Part shown: piece by piece, positions 44,749 through 56,010 of the stretch
How the letters are laid out: each line of letters opens with the position of its first letter
Numbering within the stretch: position 1 is the first letter of the stretch
Assembly: GCA_963995525.1 (NCBI GenBank)
Contig: OZ023207.1
Span: forward strand, 30,299,118 to 30,363,117
Source: Escarpia spicata
Taxonomy: Eukaryota > Annelida > Polychaeta > Sabellida > Siboglinidae
Direction of reading: 5' to 3'
Length of the DNA: 64,000 nucleotides
The notes under the pieces: generated by a model
Told to the model about the DNA's origin: nothing
Database searches by the model: none
Seen by the model: the letters and a program-made list of their open reading frames with translations, nothing else
Program-made: the position numbers and the translations under genes

Positions 44749-47700
44749 GTGTGTTGTGGTGTGAGTGTGTATAAGTTAGTGTATTATTATGTGGGAGTGC
44801 GCGCGTGCATGTGTGCGTATGTGCGTGAGTGCATTTTTTCAGGAGCACACTATAATGTATAAGGCAGCTTGTTGCCATTTTGACAAAAGAAACAACAAGC
44901 AGTTTATAAAAAAACACGTAACATAACAACATATGAGAACGGGAATGCAACATAACATGCAACTTATGCATTCACAGAACCAACACGAGCTGATTGTGGA
45001 TATCTCCATACGTCATATGATGCAAACAGACACAGTGGTGTCGCTAACCTTAACCGACATTGCGAGCGTTTGTCGGAGGCAATTTGTAGATCTACGGCCG
45101 TGTATTCGCTATCTTTCGTCGGACACCGAATGACGACACAAGCCAAAGCGTACACGTTATTCCTGATGTATGTCCCCTTTAGGATGGCCGAAGTGTATGT
45201 TCCATACAGAGTGCCATCTTCGGCGCTACTAATGCCAACAATCTTCGTCTTGCTCGGTTCGTTTGCCTATAAATAATAACGGATATTTAGCAATACTGCT
45301 TGCAACAACTCCATTCACTATTAAATATTAATAACATTACGAAATATTGAACTTTATAGAGCCATTTACCTGACAACGTTGTATTGAAGACAAACAGAAA
45401 CAAAATTAGTGTACATTTAATTAAAAAAACAACGATTCCTATGTGCCTACAATCATTTAGCAGAATAATCACAACAAAGTCTACAATGCGTAACACATAC
45501 AGGAATTTCTCATAAAAATAATATATGTCATATCTGTTTGTATTTTGTTTTGTTTTTGTTTTTGAATTTTGAAAATGAAAATGTTTGTTTCATTGCATGC
45601 CTGCTCACGTACATAGATTCTCATTTGTAAGATGCAAACTTTCCGCTCGGCGAGCGGTTTGGGGAACCAACTATTGTCGAATCCAGGGCGCATCTCGACC
45701 GCGTTCAGGGAGCCGTAGAATGACGGACGAACAGGCGGCTTAGCAAGAATAAAGTGGTATGCCGAGGAAATGGCCGAGTAACTATTCCTTCCCCATGCCC
45801 TGTATCGGAACACAGGTCCTTTCTGATTGCCGTCTTGCGTTGTAGGAGATGCTGCTGTGAATGCGAAACCGTCGGCCCTGTTGGTGAAGGCGAACCCTGC
45901 AGGGAGGAAGTGAGTGGGATGGACAATCAATCCTTCAAGGGATTCGAGTCTAACGATGTGCTGCAGTCCACAGGCGACCAGGAGACGCGCCTTGCCGTTC
46001 GTATCGGTGTAACCAGAAGTACGGCCGATGAATTTTTCGTTCTCCTTGATGAAGGCACTCACTCTTTCACCCTGTAGTGGAATTGAGAAGTCGCCGCCAT
46101 AATACACGTAAACAGCGATTGAGCAAAGACGACCGCGTAGGATGGGTCGGTCGCAGTTTAAGTAGGGAATGTTTGGTGGTATTTCCGTTTCTCCCTCCAC
46201 GCTGTTGCCTGCTGTGCCTGCTTGTCTTCTGCGTCTTCGACTGCCTGTGTACGTCAAAGCTCCCGACTTCTGCCATTCTCCACTGGTGCCGTCGATGCTC
46301 CATAGGAAGACAGACTCGCTACGTTCAATACCCAATGCATCAGCGTCGAACTTCATCGTTGCCTTGCCACTTATGAAAACTTCGTTGCCGTTTGTGTCTT
46401 CCGCCAGCAAGGTGACGACGCCAAATGTCTTCAAAAGTCGCGAAACCCCCTCCGAGTCTTCGAAAGTGAATTGTCCTGGAGATGTTTCAAGACCGTCAGG
46501 TTGTCGAGGGTCAGAAAAGGACGTGTAGACTTTTACATTGCCAGAGACCGGATTACCGTTTCTGTCCTGGAAGGAATTAGGTGCAATGCTGACAGAAACG
46601 GCCGAAGACAACCCAGGAGTGTCCACTTTTAGTTGGGCACCAGATGCAGCATCGACGACGTCAGGACTCGGCTTATCTTCAAGGGTAACTTCGACATACA
46701 TTTCAGTGATGCCATCGCTAACGTCCAATGTCACCAGTTGTGGCATAAAGATATTCGACTTAACCTGGAATAGGATTCGTCCAGCTCGTGGCTTTGCTTC
46801 AAAGACAAACTGATTATTACTGAGAGGATACTGCACATTATCCTGCGTGATCATAACACCAGATGTTGATGCGCCTGTGCTCTTCACTCTTCCGCTCACA
46901 GTAACAAGTTTGTCATCATTACACTCAGCGCATCCGCATGACATGACTTGGTTGACCTTGTAACTGAAGCCATCACATTCGACCTCCATTTGGTGAGTGC
47001 TGCTCGGCACGCAGCACAAACTGGCCGAGTTCTGGGACGTTCTCGTCACGCACGGCACATTGTTACACCGGCCGATGTTGACTGATTTGACTTTGACTCC
47101 ACCTTCATTGACAGTGCAGGTCGGTGGAAGTTCGACTAACATATATTGAGGTTTTTTGTCGCATGTGTCGGTTGCGCCGGCATCTGTGAAATGTTTAACA
47201 ACATTAGATTTTATAGAAAGCCAACGAACATACATGCATATAAACATGAAATCGCTGAAAGCATAGCCAATCTTAGTGGAAACCGTTATTTTACTTTTAT
47301 TTTAAATACATTAATTTCAATTTGGAGAGATGTTAGGAGTTAGGACCATACATAATATATATATATATATATAATAGTAACTGACACAACATATGAAACG
47401 ATTGGCTTCTTGCGAGCTACATTTGTGATATTATAAAGAAACCACAGAATTTTGAGACACAATACAATATATCTACAATTATATTTCACTATTTTCACTT
47501 CGCGCTATTTAAGTTGCCAAGCTGTGTTAGATTTGTATGTCATTATACCTTCTTGTCAGCAGTTCACTATACACCACTCTTGTTGTCGCTTTTCGTAAGG
47601 GTATGACATCATATTTCCGATTTAGGACCATCTGAGCTGCTAATGTGGAGCTCAGTAGCGCAGCGTTATGAGCTTCGGACTCTCAACTAAGAAAACCCGG

Positions 47701-48407
47701 TTCGAATCCTGTGCGTCGGTATCGAACTTTGAATAAGTTGGTGTACTCTACAGTGCTTCCGTTCACTCAGCTGCATGAATGAGTACCTGGCTATAGACAG
47801 TGATGAATATTTGTGTATGGAGAGTCTTAATTGCAGCGTGGCTGAATGCTTCAGACAAGTCGAGAAGGTGGTCGATTGAACAGGTCTTCCGGGGAGTAAA
47901 GTGTAAAGCGTTTTGAGCAGGCCTGGGACTGGATACTGCGCTATATAAGAATTTACCTTTACTTTATTATTTGAAAATGACGAAAGAGTGTAACTTTTTT
48001 TTATATTCACGTATATAAATCCTAATGTTGATCATGCTTACCTTTAACAACAAGTTTAGCGCTGCGGGAGAAGATCTTTCCGCCTAGAGACACAGCCCTA
48101 CACGAGTACAGACTTTCGTCTCCCTCCTTCAAACTCACTATCTCGTAGGTGGTGCCATTGTTTATGCTGCTGCCGACTATGTCACTACGCAGCAGGTTCC
48201 CGTCTTTGAACCTGCTCAAAATAACATAAGGTTGTGGTGTTATTGTGATTATGATAATAATAATAACAATATTAAATATTACTATTATTATTATTTATAT
48301 TACTACTATTATTTAGATTATTATTATTTATCATAATTATGATTACTACTATTGTTGTTGTTACTGCTATAATAATAACAGCAGCAACAGCAGCCACAGT
48401 AGTAGTG

Positions 48408-48477
<70 letters not shown>

Positions 48478-48478
48478 C

Positions 48479-48514
<36 letters not shown>

Positions 48515-51500
48515 TGTTGTTGTAGTAGTAATTGTAGTAGTAGTAGTAGTAAAAATGACGGTAATCGTGATGATAATGATAATGGTGCCTACATGCAGTT
48601 CAACAACTGTAATACAATGGGCAGGATGAGAGGTAGCAATAATTAAAAAATAATACGTTGTGAAACGTCGTTCTCACCAGTCGTATTGTGAGACGTCCGG
48701 CTCAGCCGTGGCATCGCACCTGAAGCTTGCCTTGCCGCCGACAAACCCCGCTGTACTCGACGGCTCCACGCTGAATGTCGGCTTCTCTACAATGAAATTC
48801 AACGAAACGTTCACAGTTACAGTTAGCGACAATACGTCGTAAATCAGCGTGAATTTCCATAAAGACTGCGTTACACGGGGGATGAGATTCCTCTGTTACA
48901 TTGCCTACGAACACATAGTTTCCTTACATAATTCGTGTTCGTTAATTCTATCGCAGTACGGATACTATGTTACATTACATCTTTCAGCAGTAATCACGCA
49001 TTCATACATTTTAAGCAGCACTGACGTTATACTCACTAAACACACTGATACTACTACCAGCAGTGACGATGTACTCACCAAGTTTGTACATGACCACACT
49101 GACACTGCTGCCAGCACTGACGATGTACTCACCAAGTTTGTACATGACCACACTGACACTGCTGCCAGCACTGACGATGTACTCACCAAGTTTGTACATG
49201 ACCACACTAACACTGCTGCAAGCATAGACTATGTACTCACCAAGTTTGTACATGACCACATTGACACTGCTGCCAGCACTGACGATGTACTCACCAAGTT
49301 TGTACATGACCACACTGACATTGCTTCCAGCACTGACGATGTACTCCTGAGATACGCTCTCGTATCCAAGTTTTCTCGCTGTCAACTTCAAGCCTTCGAC
49401 ACAGACTCCGGATATCGTGAACTTGCCGTCGTTGCGACTGACAGCAGACGGCGTCCACTCTCGTCCGACGGTGTATATGTTAACATTTGCCAGCGCCAGA
49501 GATGTCTGTCTGTTTGTCACTCTGCCAGAGACGGTGGCACCAGAGCAGAGACATCGAGAGCAGTCCGTGTCGAGACCGTCTCCTGGCGGACACGTGCGCG
49601 AACAGTCTGCAATTCAAATACACACGATGTATTGTTTGAAATACATTGCCGAAAATTCGACAATAATTACGGTAAAGTGTAACGAACTATTATAGCAAAT
49701 GTCCATGCACTTATGTGATTATTTTAATATATGGCTGCCTGCCGGCCTACGTACCTGTCTGCCTGCCTATCTGCCTATTTGCCCGCCTGCCTGCCTGCCT
49801 GCATGTTTATCCTCTTATTTGCGGTCGTTGTTGTACGTCTTTCCTTTCGTAACGTCTAAACGTAAACATTCAATTCTGTATAGGCCCCATCGTTGGATGA
49901 TCCATAATCAAGCATAATTGTTGATGTGCTTTCAGAACTGTACAGAATACGAGACCACCGCACTATACATCATTTCGTAGTTACTTTGAGCTGGGTCTGA
50001 CTGACTGGATTTAATATTATTTAAGCTGGTGCTTACTCTCAATGACTCTAGTCACACTTTCCTTTATTACAAACATTGCACAGACGTACAATGCTCACAT
50101 TTCCCCGTGAAACACACGTACCTGGACACTCCCATCGGTTGCAAGTCCTACTCTCAATGGACATCCCGACGCACACAGACCCGCCATTTTGTGGGGACGG
50201 ATCATCACAGTGTCGCACACGTCGCTGCGATCCTCCGTCACACGTGGCTGAACACGAGGTCCACGGGTCCCAATCGGACCACTGTCCGTCGATCACCGGA
50301 CCAGAACTTGACCCTGCAGATATGCATTATGATTATATTGGAACACACCAGTAATATGGTGGCCTTTGATGCAGTGATTTAAAAGAGGTAATTCAAAGTA
50401 GCAAATGTAAATTATGCAAATATGTATGTGCTCTCAAAAAGCCGTAAATGCAGGCCGTCATTTGCTGCGTGACTTGCGTTAAATCGTTTCCTTGCACCAC
50501 AATTGTGAAGGTATTTATTATTAAACCTTAGTTAATTAGTGTTAAATACATTGTCACTAACTGATTTAACAAGATTGCCACCCAGAGATTTAATAGTAAA
50601 TGGCAGGTGGACAAGGAAGCCATTTGGCTTATCGAGAGTCCAACCCTTTTATTTACTTGTATCCCGCCCTTCAGAGGTATGTGTCGATTTTATTTTTAAA
50701 CATAGTCACGCTGCAGGCACCCACATAATCAGCTGACAATCTGTTCCATTCATTTACATGCCTTTGTGAAAATTAAAATGTTCTTATATATAATCGACAT
50801 TGCTCCTTTATTAACGTGACTTCATATACTCTAGTCCTTTTATCTTGTTTAACTGACTAAAAAATATTTATATGAATATTTTTATAACCATTCAATATTT
50901 TAAACACTTCCATCTTATCTTCTCTAAATCTCCTGGTCTGTAGTGTTGTTCAACCAAATTTTTTTAGGCGTATTTCATCAATAAGATCCCTCAGTTTGGT
51001 ATCATTTTAATCGCTCTCCTCTGTACTCTTTCTAGCATATCTATGTCTTTCTTGCGATATGGCCTCCATGCTTGTATACAATATACTCAATGAAACCTAA
51101 ATATTATTTTGTACAGCGGTATTATTAGTTCTCTTTCCATACCCGCTATATTTCGCCTAATTAATCCATCAGGTGGCACTTTGTCGAAAGTTTTTTGAGA
51201 ACCTAAGTAGATGATATCTACTAGTGACCCCTCTTCTACCCATTTAGTGATATCTTCAAAAAAAATCATATTTTTTAAGCATGACCTCGCTTTTACAAAC
51301 CCATTTTGCGATGGATTTTTCAAGTTAAGTTTAACAAGAAAATCCACCGTGTGATCTTTGTTTAGTCTTAACGTAAAATAATTGCCTAGAAAATTCGTAT
51401 CCTGCAAACTATATATGGAGATTACGCGGAATACCAAATTTATGATAAACTATGAAGTTGCAAGTTGAAAGGTATATTAGACACAATGATGAGACCAGTT

Positions 51501-52554
51501 CGCATGTTTGATTATATGGCGAAGATTCTTATAATATCTTTGTTGTATTAAAAATATAGTAATCACGGGAAACCAATCAGTTTATTTATATCATAGTATA
51601 GTTGTTTGATATTGATTAACTTACCCTTGCACTTGCAAGTTGGCGATTTCCAGTCGCACGCTTTGATATTGTCGTTCCATACAAGCCCATCCGCGCACGG
51701 CCTGTTATCGTATTTTGCTTGTGACGAACACGTGACGTACACGTTACACCCTTGACACGATTGATAGTCGCCATTGCTTCGCTTCACGCAAGATCGAACA
51801 CAGTTTCTACCTGTATTTCTGCATTTGCTTTCAACTGCAACACATATGTTAACATTTAACATACACAAAATGGTAACTACGCACGCATATTTCAACACAT
51901 GCATTTACATGTGTTCGCATTCACGAACACATGTCCACGCACATATGGACATAACCACACAAAGAGACACACATACACACACTAACCTCACGCAAGCTCG
52001 TACACATGCACACATATAGGCTCTCACACACGACCACATTGCACTCACGCACAAACGCGCACACGCGCACACGCGCACACGCGCACACGCACACACGCAC
52101 ACACGCACACACGCACACACGCACACACGCACACACGCACACACGCACACACGCACACACGCACACACGCACACACGCACACACGCACATACGCATAAGC
52201 ACCCACGCAAACACACACATGAGAGCACAGAAACTCGCGCGCACACACACCACACACACACACACACACTCACGCACACACAAACACGCACATACAAACA
52301 CATGCATACGCACACACACACACATGTACACGAGAGCACATATTCGCATGACTTCAAGAATGCTAAGCAACTGAATACATATCATATTTAGTTCCCAGTC
52401 TGAAATACTCTACAGATTAAAACATTCTATCACAGAAATATGTTCCTTACAGATCATATCATACACCAACTATCAACTCCCTACCTGACACCAACACAAC
52501 CACTAGAACTGCCGCAATCACAAAGATGCATCGCATGCGTCTCATGACTGCCAT
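44205..52554 (-). CDS. CILP-like secreted matrix protein (9 exons), complete
   Basis: Proposed join on the minus strand: 52554-52485, 51834-51625, 50313-50122, 49606-49295, 48786-48678, 48211-48042, 47183-45613, 45266-45049, 44469-44205. The exons total 3117 nt, 1038 residues plus stop, and all phases match. Domain order: signal peptide (1-23), CBM14 chitin-binding (~24-93), thrombospondin-1 (~94-157), CILP regulatory-like domain (~158-261), Ig (~262-354), CILP core with furin site RRRRRQ near residue 668, and CILP C-terminal domain (~878-1038). Vertebrate CILPs are extracellular matrix proteins with TSP1 and Ig modules, cut by furin into two chains. The added CBM14 suggests binding to a chitin-containing or similar matrix. 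A second damaged copy lies upstream at 62.4-64.0 kb. Confidence 0.85.
44690..44830. repeat. TG microsatellite in intron 8
   Basis: GTGAGTGAG then a TG run with GTGCG and TGTGGTG variants. Confidence 0.93.
45049..45266 (-). CDS. CILP-like gene exon 8
   Basis: Acceptor TTTATAG before 45266, donor AAG|GTTAGC after 45049; 218 nt, phase 0 to 2. It reads [40 protein letters not shown] and SQCRLR. It joins exons 7 and 9 in frame. No counterpart is found in the paralogue. Confidence 0.82.
45613..47183 (-). CDS. CILP-like gene exon 7: large CILP core exon with furin site
   Basis: Acceptor TTTCACAG before 47183, donor GTACGTG after 45613; 1571 nt, phase 1 to 0. It begins with a cysteine-rich part ([17 protein letters not shown] to SCGCAEC), then a second beta-sandwich regulatory-like segment ([17 protein letters not shown]), a long CILP core ([20 protein letters not shown]), the furin site [10 protein letters not shown] at about 46221-46250, and a second core part ([34 protein letters not shown]). 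The donor is set by comparison with the paralogue, where CILQVGIM is followed by the same GTACGTG. Confidence 0.87.
47646..47972 (+). mobile_element. tRNA-derived SINE, copy 2
   Basis: Head GCTCAGTAGCGCAGCGTTATG (A-box like) and GGTTCGAATCC at 47699-47709 (perfect B-box). The body matches copy 1 at 26.1 kb, with TTGCAGCGTGGCTGAATGC, GTAAAGCGTTTTGAGCAG and GGACTGGATACTGCGCTATA. It lies in intron 6 of the CILP-like gene, on the opposite strand to it. Confidence 0.82.
48042..48211 (-). CDS. CILP-like gene exon 6: second half of Ig domain
   Basis: Acceptor TTTTGAGCAG before 48211, donor GTAAGC after 48042; 170 nt, phase 2 to 1. [30 protein letters not shown] (the D-x-x-x-Y-x-C Ig motif) and AKLVVK. 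An intron in the middle of the Ig fold separates it from exon 5. Confidence 0.87.
48245..48560. repeat. TAA/ATT then GTA trinucleotide microsatellite in intron 5
   Basis: Imperfect ATT/AAT units to about 48385, then a GTA run of some 150 bases. Confidence 0.95.
48678..48786 (-). CDS. CILP-like gene exon 5: first half of Ig domain
   Basis: Acceptor TTCATTGTAG before 48786, donor GTGAGA after 48678; 109 nt, phase 1 to 2. [29 protein letters not shown] and YDW, where W is completed by the first base of exon 6. The two halves give the Ig cysteine pair (FRC and YSC) and the core tryptophan. The exon is short and its other frames look longer, so it is easily missed. Confidence 0.85.
49026..49370 (-). 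repeat. 54-bp in-frame tandem repeat multiplying the exon 4 donor
   Basis: The minus-strand end of exon 4 is repeated about six times with a 54-bp period. Each unit reads [18 protein letters not shown] (18 codons) and contains TTG|GTGAGT. Donor exon-ends lie at 49295, 49241, 49187, 49133 and 49079; a sixth, shortened unit has TTA|GTGAGT at 49037. All units keep the frame open. Confidence 0.92.
49295..49606 (-). CDS. CILP-like gene exon 4: CILP regulatory-like (carboxypeptidase-type) domain
   Basis: Acceptor TGAATTGCAG before 49606; the first usable donor GTGAGT follows 49295; 312 nt, phase 1-1. [54 protein letters not shown] and [14 protein letters not shown]. The pattern (SGRV...LANVNIYT...DGKFTI) is a beta-sandwich carboxypeptidase-regulatory-like fold found in CILPs. 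The exon end could instead fall at any of the downstream repeated donors, each adding 18 residues in phase. Confidence 0.83.
50122..50313 (-). CDS. CILP-like gene exon 3: thrombospondin type-1 domain
   Basis: Acceptor ATCTGCAG before 50313, donor GTACGT after 50122; 192 nt, phase 1-1. [20 protein letters not shown], then R-x-C, NGGSVCVG, and [10 protein letters not shown]. The WxxWxxW pattern, CSxTCxGG and six cysteines identify a TSP1 repeat. The tryptophans may be C-mannosylated. Confidence 0.92.
50565..51445 (-). pseudogene. CR1/jockey-like LINE 3' fragment in intron 2
   Basis: On the minus strand 51437-51087 reads [40 protein letters not shown] and [11 protein letters not shown]. Further on, interrupted by stops, come [20 protein letters not shown] and [12 protein letters not shown]. 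The RT middle (YADD region) is deleted. The 3' end (near 50565-50640) is shared with the element at 59.2 kb. Confidence 0.75.
51625..51834 (-). CDS. CILP-like gene exon 2: CBM14 chitin-binding domain
   Basis: Acceptor GTTGCAG before 51834, donor GTAAGT after 51625; 210 nt, phase 1-1. Cysteine-rich: [49 protein letters not shown] and TCKC. The order C..Y..C......C..GLVW.....CDW is the peritrophin-A (CBM14) signature. Extra cysteines before the domain are unassigned. Confidence 0.87.
51905..52345. repeat. Compound CA/CGCACA microsatellite in intron 1
   Basis: Includes about a dozen CGCACACA units and CGCGCACA units. Cys/Val-rich and Thr/His-rich frames over 150 codons are repeat artefacts. Confidence 0.95.
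52485..52554 (-). CDS. CILP-like gene exon 1: start and signal peptide
   Basis: ATG at 52554, donor GTAGGG after 52485; 70 nt, 23 codons plus one base. [20 protein letters not shown] then LVSG: basic start, hydrophobic core, small residues at the likely cut site. Three in-frame ATGs exist; the first is chosen because it fits a position ~80 bases after the TATA box. Confidence 0.82.
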
Positions 52555-52629
52555 TTTACGTCAAGTCTGGCGACGACTGAACGGTTCTTACCGACCAAGA
52601 GCGGTATGATCGGTGTCGTATCGTCCGTC

Positions 52630-52636
52630 TTTTATA
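52630..52636 (-). promoter_or_regulatory. TATA box of the CILP-like gene
   Basis: The minus strand reads GTGTATAAAAGACGG about 76 bases upstream of the first ATG. A start site roughly 30 bases downstream (near 52600) would leave a short 5' UTR. Not experimentally supported. Confidence 0.6.
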
Positions 52637-53054
52637 CACACCGACAGGCAATAACGACAAGGGGCGTGGTTGCGAGACAAATGTCTGTGGCGTTTAAATG
52701 CGACATATGACCCGTATTCGTCTTAACGGCGCACCATCCTTATTATGTCGACTTTCCCTTACAAATATCCACGGAAGAATGCAACAACATTATTGACATT
52801 TGGTTGGATTGGATCAAGAGTCTGCCTAAATATATTTGCATTATCTCCTTGTGGAATATTTCGAAATGTTGTTAATAATGTTTCTTGTTGATTTGTTTAA
52901 GTCGTATACAGCAATTTATTTCACAGTTATGTGATGATCGTAATGTGGAACCGCGTTAGCGGTGTTACAATGATATTGGTATTAACAGATTTTGATTATG
53001 TGGAATATGTCATTGGATACTAGCAAGACTAAAGAACATATAAACAACAAACAT

Positions 53055-53165
53055 GCACCCTTTTAAGACCGCCAATTACGTGTCAATCTGCCCTAGTGCG
53101 CATTCAATCGTGTCGACTGTCGTAATCCAGACAGTGGATCTTGTTTGACCTGACTAATGCTTTGG
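53055..53165. repeat. Fragment of the Penelope-like terminal repeat
   Basis: GCCAATTACGTGTCAATCTGCCCTAGTGCGCATTC resembles the segment near 37035-37075 and 54880-54920. About 100 bases, isolated. Confidence 0.5.
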
Positions 53166-53244
53166 TTCACTCTGAAATAACCCATTTGTGAATTTCCTCC
53201 GCGTACAGTATTTCAATGAAAATATAAACGTTCCAAAATGTGTA

Positions 53245-53250
53245 ATATAT

Positions 53251-53340
<90 letters not shown>
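53245..53340. repeat. TA microsatellite
   Basis: Nearly pure AT dinucleotide run. Confidence 0.97.
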
Positions 53341-53342
<2 letters not shown>

Positions 53343-54770
53343 GTCTCATGGTCATTAGCTTAAGACATTTTACAATATATTCCTAAACTGGCACACCCAC
53401 CCAAATGTCAGTTTTTTTGTTTTGTTTTTACATGTTTGGTATAATGCCACTAGAAGGCTTTTGGATTTAAAAACTGTTTGCTTTTGTCCTTTTGTTTGTC
53501 ATGATGAGGTGAATGAATGTAGAGAACCATAATTAGAAGAATTTTTTTTAAAAATTACAATCTGATCAAAAAAACGTATGTACATTTCGTTCCTTATTAG
53601 TAATCTTATAATATATTGAAAACTGACAATACAATGAAACGCCAAACCACATTTTGGGGCCGGTGATGGTTTGAACCAAAACAAAATACTGCACATTTTG
53701 TTTGACTGGCCAAGCTTATGACACAGCACCTTATATATTTAAAAACCACAGGTTAATACACTCAAAGAACAATCAAATTATCCAACGGCGTCCCGCCTAA
53801 ATCTGGTTGCCTCCATCTTCATCACCCGTCTCTTGTGTTCCCGAGTTCCTTCCACCGTGTCTACCTCCGAGTCGTTATTTGTACTTCGGCTTCACGTTGA
53901 GTCCTGCCGCCAGATCTTGCTTCTTCACTTGGATATACTCCAACATCGCGTTCATCTAGCATAATGTTCGTAAGGTGTTTTTTAGATAATCACCAACCTA
54001 TCATACTGTGCTATTTGCAGTCATTTAATACACTATTTTAAAATTTCACATAATCTTACTCATCCTTCGAAAACAATAATTCGCTACCTTTAAATGGCAT
54101 ATATGTGTGGATCATCAAACGTCTCGTTCATGCTGTAATGCAAATTTGTGACGGACATCACGTCAGATTTCCCTCAGCTTAACCATACTAACTCAAACTT
54201 GACTTTACTACCTCTATTTCCTGGTGCATCCGCATTGTCTCACATGTATTGATATTGTTTCAATGTGTGCATGTTTAGTTGTACTACACGTGCACACGTG
54301 GCGTGATGTCCGTCACGTGGACAGTTAGTCGTGATGCCAGTCACAACAGCTGTTGTGACCAATTGCATGTGCATAATTACCCAAATCATCATACTTTCTA
54401 AGTGTACATTACCGTTTTAAGAATTGCTCCAGCATCATACCTTACCAACCACATCAATTCACCTCACTGATACGTAGACATATTAAGTGTGAAAATAAAA
54501 TATTTAGTATTCCGTATGTTAAACGTGATTTTATTATTAATATGTTGGAAACGCATGAGGTTAGCAAAATTTTTACATAAATTGCATAAATAGCTTTGAC
54601 AGTTTTGCTCAATCCGCATATAAATCCGCATATCATTGCTGTTCCATTCCTATACAGTCCTGGTTCAAAAATAGTACTTTCTGCTACCTAATCTACGCTG
54701 ATTGTCTAGTATTGACTTTCAAAATTCATTACCATATACAGACAAACGTCACCAGAACGCCATTTCAGTA
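53341..54770. other. Stretch without recognised genes
   Basis: AT-rich, short frames only. Confidence 0.5.
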
Positions 54771-54779
54771 CAATAACAC

Positions 54780-56010
54780 GATGTGCAAGCGGAGACTTTC
54801 GCAAAGTCTGCCGTGGTCGCTGCCCTATAATTAATGTTCGTCTGACGCAGTAACTCAGGATTGAGTGCGCTGTTACTTCGACACTTACGAGTCAGTTTGC
54901 CCTGGTATGCACTCAACCGTGTCCAATGTTACCAGCCATGAACTATCAAACGGTTTCAGGTCAGACTGACCTAGTCAATATCCCACACCACCCTGCGTAT
55001 TGGGTTTTCCAAAGGTCTGCACAATAAAATAATACTGACAATCTCATTTTTAGAGCACATAACGTCATCTAGTTACTGATTATCTCGATCTGCTCCATAT
55101 TATTACCGCCCCATTGCAGAATAATAATGTTAAATATAAGTTATTCTACCAGTTTATGGATTACTTTTGAAACGTACGCTGTCTTTAATCGCAGAACAAT
55201 TGCATAAACAAGTTTTATTTACACTAATTGTAGTTGATTGACGCTTAGTGGCATCTATTTTGAAATACTTATGTAGGCCCTACGGTTATGCACAGTGGAT
55301 CTCGATAAGTAATCAATTACCAGCTAATCACTTCATCGATTGCATTCAACTACGCGCACCAGGGATTTGGCTGATTACACTAGCTTCAATACCACTGACA
55401 TATCGCTTTGGTAAAAACGTTGGCTGTAAGCGCAGCAAATTTCCTCGTTTATTTATTTATTTTTTAAAAATTCGTCTTTTTGTGTTTTGATTTGGGAAGG
55501 TAAATACTTGCATTACTTGCATGTATGTTACCGCGCAGATGCTCGTGATAATGGTCAAACCGGTAATTATATTTTAAATCGTTGGTTTAAACATTTGTTT
55601 TGATATGTCGCGCGGACGTCTTAATTGTTTTCACGGGTGATGCAGGCGCGACCGCCGAAATCAGGTACTAGGATAAGTTCCACTGATTCAGCTAGATCTC
55701 TTTCATGGCATATGATATATACAAGTACCACTAATGGCTTGCGACGGTGATTTTACTTACTGCAACATAAAATATCATCGCCATGTCACCACTGCTTTGA
55801 ACGTCGGAATTTCCGTTGGGATTTTCCAACATTCTAATCCTAGCTATAATAAAGTAGACATATGTCTTTTCCGTAACCACTCCTAATTGACTGTGCTGTG
55901 ATTCACGCCAGACACGAGCTAATGTCAATCTGACCTTCCACACCGTCGAGTCATAGCAAATAGTTGTCCTTCAAGACAAATGCAGTTTCAAGTCAAGTTG
56001 ATCACGACCA
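54780..56010 (-). mobile_element. Penelope-like non-coding remnant, copy 3, with internal inversion
   Basis: Matches 37.0-38.6 kb in the same orientation at 54840-54930, 55510-55600 and 55720-55990 (for example GGAATTTCCGTTGGGATTTTCCAACATT). The piece at about 55235-55310 (GCTTAGTGGCATCTATTTTG to CCCTACGGTTATGCAC) is in the opposite orientation. No coding part is seen. Confidence 0.6.

Noticed and set aside
47646..47972. tRNA gene (also at 26124)
   Set aside because: A and B boxes are present but the acceptor stem does not close and a conserved non-tRNA body follows; it is a SINE head.
48702..48914. Minus-strand 70-codon frame over CILP exon 5
   Set aside because: Wrong frame; the splice-bounded frame gives an Ig half that joins exon 6 through a split Trp codon.
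51905..52385. 150-codon Cys/Val-rich frames in intron 1 of the CILP-like gene
   Set aside because: CGCACA repeat artefacts; the true exons on either side join in phase without them.
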